Of a DNA stretch of 64,000 nt, positions 52,162 through 61,971 are shown in pieces. The notes beneath the pieces were generated by a model, which searched no databases, was not told the origin of the DNA, and saw only the letters and a program-made list of their open reading frames with translations. The stretch comes from Verrucomicrobiota bacterium (lineage in GTDB: Bacteria > Verrucomicrobiota > Verrucomicrobiia > Opitutales > UBA953), in NCBI GenBank assembly GCA_030834165.1, contig JAURFU010000003.1, positions 20,860 to 84,859 on the forward strand, in the 5' to 3' direction. Both the position numbers and the translations under genes were made by a program. Position 1 is the first letter of the stretch. The number at the start of each line of letters is the position of its first letter.

Positions 52162-53832
52162 TCAATCCCCTTTCGCCGGGGCGGGCACGAGCCGGACGGC
52201 GGAAAGCGGGTGCTGGTCGAGCAGGGTGGGATGCCAGCCCCGTACTTCCGGGCGCATCAGATATTTGTTCTTATTGAAGACCACGGGGAGCACCGGCGCC
52301 TGTTCGACCAGCCGGGCCTCGGCCAGTTGGAAGTAGCCGAAACGCTTCGCGGCGTCGGTCTCGCGCGCGGCGAGCCCGAGCAGGCGGTCGTATTCCGCGT
52401 CGCTCCAGTCCGAGTTGTTGAGCTCGTTGCCGGTGATGAGCATCTCCAGGAAGGTGTTCGGGTCGTTGTAGTCGCCGACCCAGGCGCCGCGGCAGAGGTG
52501 GAACTCCCCTTTGCGCATGGCGGTGAGGTAGACCTTCCACTCCAGGTTGCGGAGCTCGACTTCGACGCCGAGCTCGCGGCGCCACATCTCCTGGTAGGCC
52601 TGCGCGACCATCTGCTGGCCTTCCGAGGTGGCGTAGAGGTAGTCGAACTTCGGGAGTCCCTTGCCGCCGGGATAACCCGCTTCGGCGAGGAGCCGCCGGG
52701 CTTCCGCGGCGTCCTGCTTCCATCGGGCGGTCGGCTGGAAGCCGCCGGTGCCGGGCGGGGTGAAGTGGAGCGCGGGCGTCTCGCCGGCGCGCAGGACCTT
52801 CTCGGCGATCAGGTCGCGGTCGATGGCCATGCCCAGGGCGCGGCGGACGCGCGGGTCGCCCAAGGCCTTGCGCGCGGCGACGTCGGCCGGCGTCGTCCCC
52901 TTGATGTCGCAGTTGACCCACACGAACGCGGTGGAGAGGAACGGGTCGATGCGGAGCTGCGGCGCCTTCTCGGCGCGGAGCTTGGCCACCTTGTAAGGCG
53001 GGACCGCGCCGGTGACGTGCAGCTCGCCGCCGCGGAAGGCGCGTTCCTCGGCGAAGAGGTCTGCGATGGCGCGGAATTCCACGGCGTTCAGCGCGACTTC
53101 CTGGGCGTTCCAATAAAGGGGGTTCTTGCGCACGACCACGCGGCGGGCGACCTCCCAGGATTCGAGGGTGAAAGCGCCGCTGCTGACCATCGAGCCGGGC
53201 CGCGTCCACGGCGTGTTCAGCGCGTCGATGCCGCCGAACTTCAGGATCGTCGGCGGGTGCACGGGGATCCAGCTGTGATGGCAGACGAGCTGGAGGAAAT
53301 ACGGGATGGGGTGCTCGAGCTCGATGACGAGCGTGTGAGTATCCGGCGCCCGCACGCCTACCGACCTGAAGTCCTTGGTCTGGCCGGCGGCGAACTCCTT
53401 GGCCCCGCGGATGCCGTGCAGCATCGAGCCGTATTCGGCGCCGAAACTGGGCATGAGCATGCGCTGGTAACTGAAAAGGAAGTCCGCCGCGGTGATGGGG
53501 TCGCCGTTCGACCACCGGGCCTCCTTGCGCAGGCGGAAGGTCCAGGTCCGGCCGTCGGCGGACATCGTCCAGCTTTCGGCGATGCCCGGGATCGGGTGCA
53601 GGTCCTCGGGGTCGTAATTGACCAGTCCTTCGAAGAGCGCGCCGACGATGTGGCTTTCGCTGAGGCCGGTGATGGTCTGCGGGTCGAGACCGGAGGGCTC
53701 GGCCATGTTGTTGATGATCAGGTAGCCCTCGGCGGCTTTCTTCTCGGCGGTGGTCCGTCCGTCGCCGCAGCCGGCGAGCAGGGTCGCCAGGCAGAGCAGG
53801 GCGGCCGTCCATCGGTGCGCGGGGCGAAGCAT
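52162..53832 (-). CDS. Oligopeptide ABC transporter substrate-binding lipoprotein (OppA-like)
   Basis: MLRPAHRWTAALLCLATLLAGCG lipobox, NNMAEPSGLDPQTITGLSESHIVGALFEGLVNYDPEDL; ATG at 53832. Confidence 0.93.
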   Translation of the reverse strand: MLRPAHRWTAALLCLATLLAGCGDGRTTAEKKAAEGYLIINNMAEPSGLDPQTITGLSESHIVGALFEGLVNYDPEDLHPIPGIAESWTMSADGRTWTFRLRKEARWSNGDPITAADFLFSYQRMLMPSFGAEYGSMLHGIRGAKEFAAGQTKDFRSVGVRAPDTHTLVIELEHPIPYFLQLVCHHSWIPVHPPTILKFGGIDALNTPWTRPGSMVSSGAFTLESWEVARRVVVRKNPLYWNAQEVALNAVEFRAIADLFAEERAFRGGELHVTGAVPPYKVAKLRAEKAPQLRIDPFLSTAFVWVNCDIKGTTPADVAARKALGDPRVRRALGMAIDRDLIAEKVLRAGETPALHFTPPGTGGFQPTARWKQDAAEARRLLAEAGYPGGKGLPKFDYLYATSEGQQMVAQAYQEMWRRELGVEVELRNLEWKVYLTAMRKGEFHLCRGAWVGDYNDPNTFLEMLITGNELNNSDWSDAEYDRLLGLAARETDAAKRFGYFQLAEARLVEQAPVLPVVFNKNKYLMRPEVRGWHPTLLDQHPLSAVRLVPAPAKGD

Positions 53833-53919
53833 GCCGGAGATTAGGCCCGGGGTCGGGCCGAGGGCAAGGCGTCTGGATGGGCTCTTTACTCCCTGCGTCG
53901 GTTTTCCTATCAAGGTCCC

Positions 53920-54432
53920 ATGCTCACCCCGACCCGTCGCGACCTCGTCGTCGCCGCCCTGACCGCCTCCGTCTGCCTCGGCCTGCTCGGTTTCATCGTC
54001 CCCGGCCCGCTCGCCGCCGACGTGCCGGCCGCGAAGCCTGTCATGGGCTCGATGGCCTTCGACTGGGAGAAGCTGGTGGTCAAGCCGACCAAGATCGGGG
54101 CCTACCGCAAGGTCTGCCAGGCGCCGACCGCGACCCTCGACGAACTCGAATATCATGTCACCACGCTGAACCCGGGCCAGTCCCCGCACCCGCCCCATCA
54201 GCATGCCGACGAGGAACTGCTCATCGTCAAGGAGGGGACCGTCGAAGCCCTCGTCGCCGGAGATTGGGTGAAGCTCGGCCCGGGCTCGGTGATCTTCCAG
54301 GCCGCGAACATCGAGCATGCCATCCGCAACGCCGGCGAAGGCCAGGCCACCTATCACGTCATCAAGTGGAACTCGCCCGGCATGCTTGCCCAGCGCGCCG
54401 CGGCCAAGGCGGCGGCCAAGGCGGCGAAGTAG
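53920..54432 (+). CDS. Cupin-domain protein with N-terminal export signal
   Basis: TRRDLVVAALTAS..., PHPPHQHADEELLIVKEGTVEALVAGDWVKLGPGSVIF. Confidence 0.85.
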   Translation: MLTPTRRDLVVAALTASVCLGLLGFIVPGPLAADVPAAKPVMGSMAFDWEKLVVKPTKIGAYRKVCQAPTATLDELEYHVTTLNPGQSPHPPHQHADEELLIVKEGTVEALVAGDWVKLGPGSVIFQAANIEHAIRNAGEGQATYHVIKWNSPGMLAQRAAAKAAAKAAK

Positions 54433-54438
54433 GCCGAC

Positions 54439-54467
54439 AAAAAGGGCGTCCCCGCGGACGCCCTTTT
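54439..54467. terminator. Bidirectional rho-independent terminator
   Basis: AAAAGGGCGTCC-CCGC-GGACGCCCTTTT between convergent cupin gene and glnB. Confidence 0.85.
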
Positions 54468-54486
54468 GATTTGATGTGTCCGGAGC

Positions 54487-54834
<348 letters not shown>

Positions 54835-54873
54835 TTAGGTTGGGTTAGGCGTACGGTTGAGCAAGTCCACTTA

Positions 54874-54889
54874 TGCACCCCCCGTGCCA
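54874..54889 (-). promoter_or_regulatory. Putative sigma-54 (-24/-12) promoter of glnB
   Basis: Minus strand TGGCACGGGGGGTGCA versus consensus TGGCACGNNNNTTGCW: GG and GC elements separated by 10 nt, one mismatch. Confidence 0.75.
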
Positions 54890-54913
54890 AGTCTTGGTCA
54901 GGGGAGCAGGGAC

Positions 54914-55564
54914 TCACGATTGAGTATTTTTAAGCAAGGCTTCGGCGGTAGACGACAGTTTTTCGGCAGATTTAAGTCCGGGTGCGAGTTCGACGCCGCT
55001 GTTGAGGTCGAAAAAGTCCGCTCCTGATGCGGCGGCGGCGGTGATGTTGTGCGGCCCTAAGCCTCCGGCGAGGAGCCATTGGACATCGGGGAAGCGCTGA
55101 CGCAGCCGAGCGAAGCGGCTCCAATCAGAGGTCTTGCCCGTTCCGCCGAAGGCGTCTTTGGCGTGCGCATCGTGGACGAAGCCCACGGCGAGGGGGATGA
55201 GTTCGACGGGCCACTCGGCGCCGTCGGCGAGTTTCGGGGCGAGCCAGAGGCGGTCCGGGCCGACGGCCGCGGAGAGCGCCTTCGGGTCGCAGTCCGACCT
55301 GGTCGGATCGAAGTGAGCCTGGACGATCGCGAAGCCTTCGGCGATCAGCGCGAGGGCTTCGGCGACGGACGGATTCACCGTCACGGCCACGCGCTTGGCG
55401 GCAGGGATTTCCCGCAGCAGCGGGGCGCGCGCGGCCACGGGGACGAAGCGGGGCGAACCCGACCAGCAGTTCACGCCGAGGAAGTCGGCGCCTTGGGCGA
55501 GGGCCGTGGCGGCGTCGGCGGCGCGGGTGATTCCGCAGACCTTGATGCGCGCCTGGCCGATCAT
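54914..55564 (-). CDS. trpF: Phosphoribosylanthranilate isomerase
   Basis: RIKVCGITRAADAATALAQGADFLGVNCW...WLLAGGLGPHNITAA...DLNSGVE. Confidence 0.92.
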   Translation of the reverse strand: MIGQARIKVCGITRAADAATALAQGADFLGVNCWSGSPRFVPVAARAPLLREIPAAKRVAVTVNPSVAEALALIAEGFAIVQAHFDPTRSDCDPKALSAAVGPDRLWLAPKLADGAEWPVELIPLAVGFVHDAHAKDAFGGTGKTSDWSRFARLRQRFPDVQWLLAGGLGPHNITAAAASGADFFDLNSGVELAPGLKSAEKLSSTAEALLKNTQS

Positions 55565-56346
55565 GCGAGCGCGGCGACGACGGCGTCGCGGATGGCCTTG
55601 GCGGTCGGCGCGGCGGCGGTGCCCGCCAGCGGGATGCCGGCCTTTCGGATCGCGTCGGCGGTCGTGGCGCCGATGGCCACGGCCTTGGGCTGGCGCGCGC
55701 CGGCGTCGGGCCGGAGGGACGCGGCCTGGTGCAGGAAGGATTCCACGGCCGAGGGGCTCGCGAACACGATCGCGTCGGCGCCGCGGCGGCGGAACTCGGC
55801 GGCTTCGGGCGATTCGGCGACCGGCTTCTCCTCGGTGGCGTAGACCTTGAGCACGTCGACGATCGCCATGCCGCCGTCGGCGAGCAGGCGCGGCAGCTCG
55901 GGGGTGTTGAGGTTGCCGGTGACGACGAGGACCTTCTGGTTCTCGACGTCGTGCTTGTCCATCAGCTCGCGGCCCAGCGAGAGGGCGTCGTTCTGCGCGG
56001 CGGTGAGGTCGCTGTCCAGATGGTACTGACGCAGGGCCTTCTCCGTCGCGGGGCCGAGGCAGGCGAAGCGCACGCCGCCCACCGAACGGATGTCGGTGAA
56101 GCGTTCGAAGAAACGGTCGAAGAAGCCCCGCACGCCGTTGGCGCTGGTGAAGACGATCCAGTCGTATTCGCCCATGGCGTCGAGGACTTCGCCGAGCACG
56201 GCGTCGTCGGGCTCGAAGGTGATCTCGAGGAGCGGAAGTTCGGAGACGGCCGCGCCGGCCTCGACGAGGGCTTCCTTCCAGTCGGCTCCGCGTCCTTCCG
56301 GACGGGTGAGGACGACGAGACGGTCGCGGAGGGGGAGTTTGCTCAT
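55561..56346 (-). CDS. hemD: Uroporphyrinogen-III synthase
   Basis: DWIVFTSANGVRGFFDRF, FASPSAVESFL, adjacent to hemC. Confidence 0.88.
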   Translation of the reverse strand: MSKLPLRDRLVVLTRPEGRGADWKEALVEAGAAVSELPLLEITFEPDDAVLGEVLDAMGEYDWIVFTSANGVRGFFDRFFERFTDIRSVGGVRFACLGPATEKALRQYHLDSDLTAAQNDALSLGRELMDKHDVENQKVLVVTGNLNTPELPRLLADGGMAIVDVLKVYATEEKPVAESPEAAEFRRRGADAIVFASPSAVESFLHQAASLRPDAGARQPKAVAIGATTADAIRKAGIPLAGTAAAPTAKAIRDAVVAALA

Positions 56347-56348
56347 GT

Positions 56349-57206
56349 TCAGCGGGGCAGGATCTGGCGCAGGATGTCATCGGCCAGGGCGGAGGCCGCG
56401 GCGAGGTCGGTGACGGGGAAAGCGAAGTCGTGGCGACCGAAGTCGGCGCGGAAGAGATGCACGCGTCCCGCGGCGTGATGGCAGGCGAACGCGGTGTGGC
56501 AGCCTTCGCCGAGCTTGGCGAGGAACAGGCGCTCGACGGTCACGGAATAGGTCGTGGCGGCGCAACCGGCGGCGGCATACCGCGCGATCTCCGCCGTGCG
56601 CGACTGGATGGCGACGGCGCCCTGGCCGGCGGCGGGCACCATGTCGGTGAGCGCGACGGGCTCGAAGGCGAGGCCGGGCCATTCCTTGATGCCGAGGCGG
56701 TTGAGGCCGGAGGCGGCGAGGTACGACGCGTCGGCGTCGCCGTTCGCGAGCTTCTTCAGGCGGGTATCCACGTTGCCACGCAGTTCGGTCCACTGCGCCT
56801 GCGGGAAGGCGAGGGCGCCCTGCGCGCGGCGGCGCGGGCTGCCGGTGGCGATGAGCTTCGGGCTGGCGACCTCGCTGCGACGCACGAGCACGTCGCGCGC
56901 GTCCTGACGCGGCAGGCAGACGGCGATGGCGAGGCCGGCGGGCATCTCGGTCGGAAGGTCCTTGGAACTGTGGATCGCGAGGTCGGCTTCGCCGCGCAGG
57001 AGCGCCTGTTCGAGCTCGGCGGTGAAGAGGCCCTTGCCGCCTTGCTTCTCGAGCGACCAGCTGGCCTGGCGGTCGCCCGTGGTGGTCAGGATGCGGATCT
57101 CCGTGGGCCGGCCGAGCGCCGCCTGCAGTCGGGCGGCGGCGTCGTGCGTCTGCTGGAGGGCCAGCGGGCTGCCGCGGGTGACGATGACGATGGGGCCGGT
57201 GGACAT
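56349..57206 (-). CDS. hemC: Porphobilinogen deaminase
   Basis: VTRGSPLALQQTHDAAARLQAAL, DLAIHSSKDLPTEMPAGLAIA, GSPRRRAQ. Confidence 0.95.
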   Translation of the reverse strand: MSTGPIVIVTRGSPLALQQTHDAAARLQAALGRPTEIRILTTTGDRQASWSLEKQGGKGLFTAELEQALLRGEADLAIHSSKDLPTEMPAGLAIAVCLPRQDARDVLVRRSEVASPKLIATGSPRRRAQGALAFPQAQWTELRGNVDTRLKKLANGDADASYLAASGLNRLGIKEWPGLAFEPVALTDMVPAAGQGAVAIQSRTAEIARYAAAGCAATTYSVTVERLFLAKLGEGCHTAFACHHAAGRVHLFRADFGRHDFAFPVTDLAAASALADDILRQILPR

Positions 57207-57219
57207 TGCGGAAGGAGGC

Positions 57220-57597
57220 TCAGCCTTGGCGGATCAACCAGAGCACGCCCCAGGCGGCGGGGACGGCGAGGTTGCCTACGAGCAGGGCGGTGGCGGCGAG
57301 GCGGAGGAGATCCCAAGGCCGGTTCAAAGTGGCGAGGACGGCGATCACCGCGCCGCAGAGGGCGATCGGGATGCCCATGCCGACGCCGAGCCAGACCACC
57401 CGGTCATAAGGGTCTTTGACCAGGCCGAGGAAGACTTCGCCGCCGCGGTAGCTCAGGAGGGCCGCCGCGTAGAGGGCGCCGCCGGCCAGGAGGAGGGAGA
57501 ACGCCTGGACGACGCCATAGGCGCGGGAGTCGTCTTCGGTGAGTTCGGGGGACACCCCGTCAGCAAAGACACCCCCTGCCGGACTTCCAAGTTTCAA
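57220..57597 (-). CDS. Hypothetical membrane protein
   Basis: Three hydrophobic segments, 125 aa. Confidence 0.5.
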   Translation of the reverse strand: MKLGSPAGGVFADGVSPELTEDDSRAYGVVQAFSLLLAGGALYAAALLSYRGGEVFLGLVKDPYDRVVWLGVGMGIPIALCGAVIAVLATLNRPWDLLRLAATALLVGNLAVPAAWGVLWLIRQG

Positions 57598-57599
57598 GT

Positions 57600-57630
57600 T
57601 TCCCGGGGACGGAATAATCCGCCCCGGGAG
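57600..57630. terminator. Hairpin 3' of actP (terminator-like)
   Basis: TTCCCGGGG-A-CGGA-ATAA-TCCG-CCCCGGGA extended stem, weak T tract. Confidence 0.45.
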
Positions 57631-57636
57631 ACGTGC

Positions 57637-59472
57637 TCAGTGTCCGCCGAGGCCTTCGTGCTCCTTGATGTATTCCTGCTTCAGGCCGAGGGCTTCCGGG
57701 GCGTGGAGGACGAGCATCTTCATGCGGACGTCGGCCGGGATCGTGGACGCGGTCGCCTTGGAGACGAAGATCATCAGGAGGATGGAAAGCGGCACGGCCC
57801 AGATCGCAGGCTGTTCGCAGAGGATGCGGGCGAGCGGGTGCGCGACCCAGTAGTCGGCGATGCCCTTGGCGAGCGGATGGTCGGCCCAGTAGGCGGCGAG
57901 TTCCGCGGCGTCGGTCAGCTTCTTCGCCTTGGCGACGGCGACGTCGGAGACCGACGTCAGGGTGATGGACGCGAGCGCGCTCAGTCCGCCGACGAGCATG
58001 CCGGTGGCCGCGCCGCGCATGGTCATGCCGCGCCACCAGACGCTCATGAAGAGCAGCGGGAAGTAGCTGGCGGCGGCGATGGCGAAGGCCTGGCCGACCA
58101 TGAAGTTGATCTCGAGCGCTTCGACCTGCGAACCCAGACCGACGGCGGTCACGCCCACGATCAGGGCCGACCACTTGAAGGCCTTGAGGCGCTGTTCCGG
58201 CGAGGAGGCCGGGCGCAGGATGCGCCCGTAGATGTCGTGGGCCAGGGCGCTGGACATCGAGACGAGCAGGCCGGAGAAGGTCGACATGAACGCGGCGAAG
58301 GCGCCGGCGCAGGTGATGCCCGAGAGGATCGAGCCGAGGAGCGGATGGTCGCGTCCGGCGAGCAGCGTGGGCAGCTCGAGCACGACCTTGTCCGTGCCCT
58401 TGGCGCCGACGGCGTCGTAGAGTTCCGGCGTGAGCGAGCGGCCGATGACGCCGTAGACGGGCGGGAAGACGTAGAAGACGCCGATGAGGATCATGACCCA
58501 CATCGTGGTGCGCTTCGCGGCCACGCCGTCGGGGTTCGTGTAGAAGCGGACGAGGATGTGCGGCAGGCCGGCGGTGCCGCAGACGAGCGCGATGATCAGC
58601 GAGTAGGTGTAGAGAAGCGAGTAGGGCTGCTTGTTCGCTTCGAGCTCGGCCTTCGCTTCGGGCGTCCGGGCGGCGGCGATGGAGGCGTCGACGGCCTTGG
58701 TGGTCAGCTTGCCGAACGGCGCGATCCACTGTTCGTCCTTCGGGGCCTTGGCGGGCAGGGCCTTGCGCTCGATGCCCGCGGGGGCGGCGGCGACGGTCTC
58801 CTGCGCGGTCTTGTTGGCCTCGAGGTGCTGCTGGTAGTGGCCGACGATCGCGGCCAGGACGAAGATCGGCAGGGTGATCGCGAAGACCTTGAGCCAATAC
58901 TGGAAGGCCTGCACGAGGGTGATGCCCTTCATCCCGCCGAGCGAGACGTTGAGGGTGATGACCGCGCCCACGACGACCACGCCGGCCCAATAGGGCAGGC
59001 CGGGGAAGATGTAGGCGAGCGTGGTGCCGGCGCCCTTCATCTGCGGCATGGTGTAGAAGAAGCCGATGAAGAGCACGAAGCAGACCGCGATCTTGCGGAA
59101 GAGCGGCGAGTCGTAGCGGCCTTCGGCGAAGTCCGGGATGGTGTAGGCGCCGAAGCGACGCAGCGGGCCGGCGATGAAGAGCAGGAGGAAGAGGTAGCCG
59201 CAGGCGTAGCAGACCGGATACCACAGCGCGTCGTAGCCCGTGGCCATGACCATGCCGGCGACGCCCATGAAGGAGGCCGCGGAGAGGTATTCGCCCGAGA
59301 TGGCCGAGGCGTTCCAGCCGACGGAGACCGAGCGGCCCGCGACGAAGAAGTCGCCGGCGCTCTTGGACTTCCCGGCGGTCCAGAAGCCCATGCCGACGGT
59401 GATGACGACGGTGGCGAGCGAGAAGAAGGCGATCCAAGGATCGATGCCTTGGGCGGCGAGGAGGGCGTTCAT
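57637..59472 (-). CDS. actP: Sodium:solute (cation/acetate) symporter ActP-like
   Basis: GFWTAGKSKSAGDFFVAGRSVSVGWNASAISGEYLSAASFMGVAGMV; followed by DUF485 partner. Confidence 0.9.
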   Translation of the reverse strand: MNALLAAQGIDPWIAFFSLATVVITVGMGFWTAGKSKSAGDFFVAGRSVSVGWNASAISGEYLSAASFMGVAGMVMATGYDALWYPVCYACGYLFLLLFIAGPLRRFGAYTIPDFAEGRYDSPLFRKIAVCFVLFIGFFYTMPQMKGAGTTLAYIFPGLPYWAGVVVVGAVITLNVSLGGMKGITLVQAFQYWLKVFAITLPIFVLAAIVGHYQQHLEANKTAQETVAAAPAGIERKALPAKAPKDEQWIAPFGKLTTKAVDASIAAARTPEAKAELEANKQPYSLLYTYSLIIALVCGTAGLPHILVRFYTNPDGVAAKRTTMWVMILIGVFYVFPPVYGVIGRSLTPELYDAVGAKGTDKVVLELPTLLAGRDHPLLGSILSGITCAGAFAAFMSTFSGLLVSMSSALAHDIYGRILRPASSPEQRLKAFKWSALIVGVTAVGLGSQVEALEINFMVGQAFAIAAASYFPLLFMSVWWRGMTMRGAATGMLVGGLSALASITLTSVSDVAVAKAKKLTDAAELAAYWADHPLAKGIADYWVAHPLARILCEQPAIWAVPLSILLMIFVSKATASTIPADVRMKMLVLHAPEALGLKQEYIKEHEGLGGH

Positions 59473-59473
59473 G

Positions 59474-59785
59474 TCACTTGGTCAGGCCGTCCTGGGCGGC
59501 TTTGGCTTCGGCGTCCTCGAGCGCGATGGAGCGCTGGATGAACACGTAGGAGATGACCCACACGAAGGGGAAGAAGAGGACGCCGAGGATCAGCCACGTG
59601 AGCGTGAAGCCGAAGACGCGCTGGGCCATGAAGCCAGGCTGGTAGTAGTTCAGGAGGGGCAGGGCCACGAGCGCCACCATGAAGCACAGGGCGCAGGTGA
59701 TCGAGAGCTTCAGCTGGCCGCGCATCAGGCGGGCCAGGAAGGCATCCGAGTGGATGGCATCGGGGGTAGGGGAGGACTCTCTCAT
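59474..59785 (-). CDS. yjcH: DUF485 membrane protein (YjcH-like)
   Basis: Two TM segments, FGFTLTWLILGVLFFPFVWVISYVFI; upstream of actP. Confidence 0.85.
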   Translation of the reverse strand: MRESSPTPDAIHSDAFLARLMRGQLKLSITCALCFMVALVALPLLNYYQPGFMAQRVFGFTLTWLILGVLFFPFVWVISYVFIQRSIALEDAEAKAAQDGLTK

Positions 59786-59852
59786 GGGGGTGGCCTTAGT
59801 CCGTGGATTTATCCCCCGACTGCAACCCGAGGATTTCCGCTTGAAATGGCTT

Positions 59853-59871
59853 AATGCAAGAGTATTGCATT
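59853..59871. promoter_or_regulatory. Palindromic operator candidate upstream of TonB-dependent receptor
   Basis: AATGCAA-GAGTA-TTGCATT perfect 7-bp arms, 10 nt before the start codon. Confidence 0.55.
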
Positions 59872-59881
59872 TGGCAATCCT

Positions 59882-61900
59882 ATGAAACCCCACGTGGTTC
59901 CCTCGATTCGTCCCCTTTTCATCCTGGCCGCCTCGACTCTAGTCTTGGCCGCCCAAGACAAGCCGGCCGCCGCGCCTGAGAGGCTGAAGACGGTCGTGGT
60001 CAAGGGCACGGCCATCGGGGGCGAGGTCACGGCGGTGTCCCCGACGCTGATCCTTTCGAACACGGTCCTCGAGCGCCTACCCCAGTCCAACATCGGTGAC
60101 GTGCTGTCCGAGCTCCCCGGCGTGGTCTCCAGCTACTTCGGTCCCAACTCCGGCCGCCCGGTCGTCCGCGGCTTGGATGGCGACCGACTCAAGATCACCC
60201 AGAACGGCGTCGGCAGCCTCGACGCGTCCTCCGCCAGCCCCGACCACGCGGTGAGCGTCGACCCCCTCGCCCTCCGCGAGGCCCAGGTCCTGCGCGGACC
60301 GGCGGCCCTGCTTTACAGCACCAGCATCCTCGGCGGCGTGATCAACCTCGTCGACGCGCGCATCCCCGATCGCCGTCTCGGCCAAACCCAGTCAGTCATG
60401 GGCCGCGTCGGTTCCGTCGACGGACTCCGCTCCGCGGGCATCCTCGCCGAAGGCTCGGTGGGTTCTTTCTCCTACCATGTCGACGGCTTCGACAAATCGA
60501 CGGACGACCTGCGCACGCCGGTGGGACGCATCGCCGATACTTCGGCCGATAACCGCGGCGCCGGCCTCGGCGTTTCTTACCTGACCTCCAACGGCTACGT
60601 GGGCCTTTCCTATTCCGGCCTCGATTCCACCTACGGCGTCGCCGAGCAGGACATCCGCATCGGCCTGCGCCAGCGTCGCTGGGACCTTGCGGGTAAGTCG
60701 GAGGTCGCCGGATCGGTGGTCCGTTCGCTTTCGTATCGTGTCGGCGCGGCGGACTACGCCCACACGGAGTTCGAAGCGGGAGTGGCGGGCAGCACTTTCG
60801 CCAACGATGGCTGGGACGGCCGTCTCGACCTCGAGCTGGTGAAGTTCGGCTCGGTCGAAGGCGTCGTGGGCGTCCAGGCCAGCCGCTTCGACTTCAGCGT
60901 CGTCGGCGACGAGGCTTTCCTGCCCGATACGCGCAATGCCGCCATGGCCACGTTCGGCTCCTTCGTGCAGAACCTCGCCGCCGACCAGCGCCTGCGTTAC
61001 GGCTTCCGCGTCGAGCATGCCCAGGTCGACGCGTCCGCCTGGACCCACGCGGGCGCCCTCGGCGTCAACCCTGCCGCCGACTCGGCATCCTTCACGCCGG
61101 CGAGCTTCGCCTTCGCCTGGGCCAAGGACCTGAATCCCTCCTGGACCTCCACGGTCAACCTCACCCGCACCGAGCGCGCGCCGAACTTCCAGGAGCTTTA
61201 TGCCGACGGACCGCACGTGGCCACGGACGTCTACGAGGTCGGTGACCGCGCCCTCGGCAAGGAGCAGGGCTTCGGCCTCGAGTGGGAGCTCGCCAAGGTC
61301 CGCGGTCCGGTCTCCGGCAACTTCTCGGTCTACTACAACCGCTTCTCTTCCTTCATCGCGATGCAGCGCAATGGCTACGGTCCCGACCTGACCGCCAGCG
61401 GCGGCCCCGATTACTCCAATGGCGGCGCCGATGAGCTCGCGCGTTACGATTTCGTCTCCGTGCCGGCGGATTTCTTCGGCTCCGAGGTGAAGGTGAACTT
61501 CCAGTTCGTCGACACGCCGGTCTCGAAGGTCGGGCTGGAATGCTACGGCGACTTCGTCCGTGCTTCCAACCGCGACACCTCTGAGGCCCTGCCGCGTATC
61601 TCGCCCGGACGCGTCGGCGCGGCCCTGCACGGCCTCGAGTCCGGCTGGTCCTGGCGTCTCGACGCGACCTATCACTTCGCGCAGAACCACACCGCTCCCG
61701 ACGAGACCCGGACCGCGGGCTACACGATGGTCGGCGCCAGCCTGGCCCGTCCGTTCAAGTTCGCCCAGCTGGACGGCCAGTTCACGCTCCGCGTGATCAA
61801 CCTGCTCGACCAGGAGGCCCGCAACGCGACTTCCTTCATCAAGGATGTCCTGCCGATGCCCGGCCGCGGCATCGAGGCCGGCCTGCGCCTGAATTTCTGA
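59882..61900 (+). CDS. TonB-dependent receptor, ZnuD-like
   Basis: GRPVVRGLDGDRLKITQNG...SASPDHAVSVDPLALREAQVLRGPAALLYSTSILGGVINLVD; ELYADGPHVATDVYEVGDRALGKEQ. Confidence 0.9.
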   Translation: MKPHVVPSIRPLFILAASTLVLAAQDKPAAAPERLKTVVVKGTAIGGEVTAVSPTLILSNTVLERLPQSNIGDVLSELPGVVSSYFGPNSGRPVVRGLDGDRLKITQNGVGSLDASSASPDHAVSVDPLALREAQVLRGPAALLYSTSILGGVINLVDARIPDRRLGQTQSVMGRVGSVDGLRSAGILAEGSVGSFSYHVDGFDKSTDDLRTPVGRIADTSADNRGAGLGVSYLTSNGYVGLSYSGLDSTYGVAEQDIRIGLRQRRWDLAGKSEVAGSVVRSLSYRVGAADYAHTEFEAGVAGSTFANDGWDGRLDLELVKFGSVEGVVGVQASRFDFSVVGDEAFLPDTRNAAMATFGSFVQNLAADQRLRYGFRVEHAQVDASAWTHAGALGVNPAADSASFTPASFAFAWAKDLNPSWTSTVNLTRTERAPNFQELYADGPHVATDVYEVGDRALGKEQGFGLEWELAKVRGPVSGNFSVYYNRFSSFIAMQRNGYGPDLTASGGPDYSNGGADELARYDFVSVPADFFGSEVKVNFQFVDTPVSKVGLECYGDFVRASNRDTSEALPRISPGRVGAALHGLESGWSWRLDATYHFAQNHTAPDETRTAGYTMVGASLARPFKFAQLDGQFTLRVINLLDQEARNATSFIKDVLPMPGRGIEAGLRLNF

Positions 61901-61942
61901 GGCTAACCCTGATTATAGCTTAGCAGAAGCGGTTGCCATGAT

Positions 61943-61970
61943 GGGTGGGGGTGTTTGAATCCCCTCACCC
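61943..61970. other. GC-rich hairpin abutting the sulfatase start codon
   Basis: GGGTGGGGG-TGTTTGAAT-CCCCTCACCC directly before ATG 61972. Confidence 0.45.
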
Positions 61971-61971
61971 C

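Noticed and set aside
56926-59541. 871-aa plus-strand ORF
   Set aside because: Antisense to hemC/actP region with low-complexity acidic/Arg composition.
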